Shown piece by piece: positions 45,801 to 46,097 of a DNA stretch of 46,097 nucleotides (position 1 is the first letter of the stretch; each line of letters starts with the position of its first letter). The translations under genes and the position numbers were made by a program. The notes under the pieces were generated by a model. The model did not search any database. It saw only the letters and a list, made by a program, of their open reading frames with translations, and was not told where the DNA came from. Where the stretch lies: NCBI GenBank assembly GCA_023261645.1, contig JAHFOO010000002.1, forward strand, positions 63,189 to 109,285. The letters are read 5' to 3'. The stretch comes from Candidatus Moraniibacteriota bacterium. Its GTDB lineage: Bacteria > Patescibacteriota > Minisyncoccia > Moranbacterales > UBA1568.

Positions 45801-46097
45801 ATGAGCGGTTTTTCTCCATTCGATATATTGGCGACACAAGCCAAGGTTTTCAACATCTTTTGGCAAATTTCGGTCGACGTGCTCGATGAACATTGCAATC
45901 ATCGAGAGGCAGAGCTCCAGAAACTGCTCCTTGAGACGATTGGTGGTAGGAAAGATACGAATGACTCCAAACGGATTCTTCCACGTATCGATCGTATTTC
46001 TGCTGCCACACGGACTTTTCTGGACCACAACAGGGTACTGACTTCCCTCAGTTCAAACCCGGTCATTCAAAAGCTTGAATTGAATATGCTTCGGGAG
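45801..46097 (+). CDS. hypothetical protein, truncated by window end
   Basis: ATG 45801 after SD taaggag; open to the window edge (MSGFSPFDILATQAKVFNIFWQISVD...). Confidence 0.6.
   Translation, partial: MSGFSPFDILATQAKVFNIFWQISVDVLDEHCNHREAELQKLLLETIGGRKDTNDSKRILPRIDRISAATRTFLDHNRVLTSLSSNPVIQKLELNMLRE

Noticed and set aside
1-46097. CRISPR arrays, transposases, prophage genes or toxin-antitoxin modules
   Set aside because: No regularly spaced direct repeats, cas genes, transposase, integrase, phage structural or recognisable TA proteins were seen; the Cas4/RecB-like nuclease at 12361-13515 stands alone.

Overview
The window is a gene-dense bacterial chromosome segment. It is probably from a reduced-genome Candidate Phyla Radiation (Patescibacteria/Parcubacteria-like) lineage, which is inferred from gene content, many SD-less starts and small membrane proteins, and is not proven. 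The left half (1-25.9 kb) carries core genes: [2Fe-2S] ferredoxin-like protein, DsbA-like oxidoreductase, tRNA-Thr(CGT), prfB with an intact +1 programmed frameshift, ftsE-ftsX, an HD-domain SpoT-like hydrolase, tRNA-Gln(CTG), a coiled-coil C39-like peptidase, gltX, thpR, priA-def-fmt, a tandem rhodanese, groES and an S41 protease. The right half (25.9-45.7 kb) is a large cell-surface glycan locus: several GT2/GT4 glycosyltransferases, LCP ligase, two O-antigen polymerase/ligase-like proteins, a UDP-sugar dehydrogenase and a Wzx-like flippase. It is interrupted by an RtcB-family RNA ligase, an HD phosphohydrolase and a Tmk-like P-loop kinase. The most intriguing signals are: (i) a GC-rich, highly structured, ORF-free element directly downstream of tRNA-Gln, which carries a 14-bp anti-T-arm inverted repeat and an exact duplication of the tRNA 3' end; (ii) a PriA that has lost all recognisable ATPase motifs; (iii) tandem rhodanese domains lacking the catalytic Cys; (iv) palindromic putative operators overlapping well-formed sigma70 promoters of groES and a coiled-coil gene; (v) a promoter / mini-ORF / terminator / SD arrangement in front of the last, truncated gene; (vi) a PcsB-like coiled-coil peptidase in a genome with FtsEX. 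All calls were made by eye without database searches.
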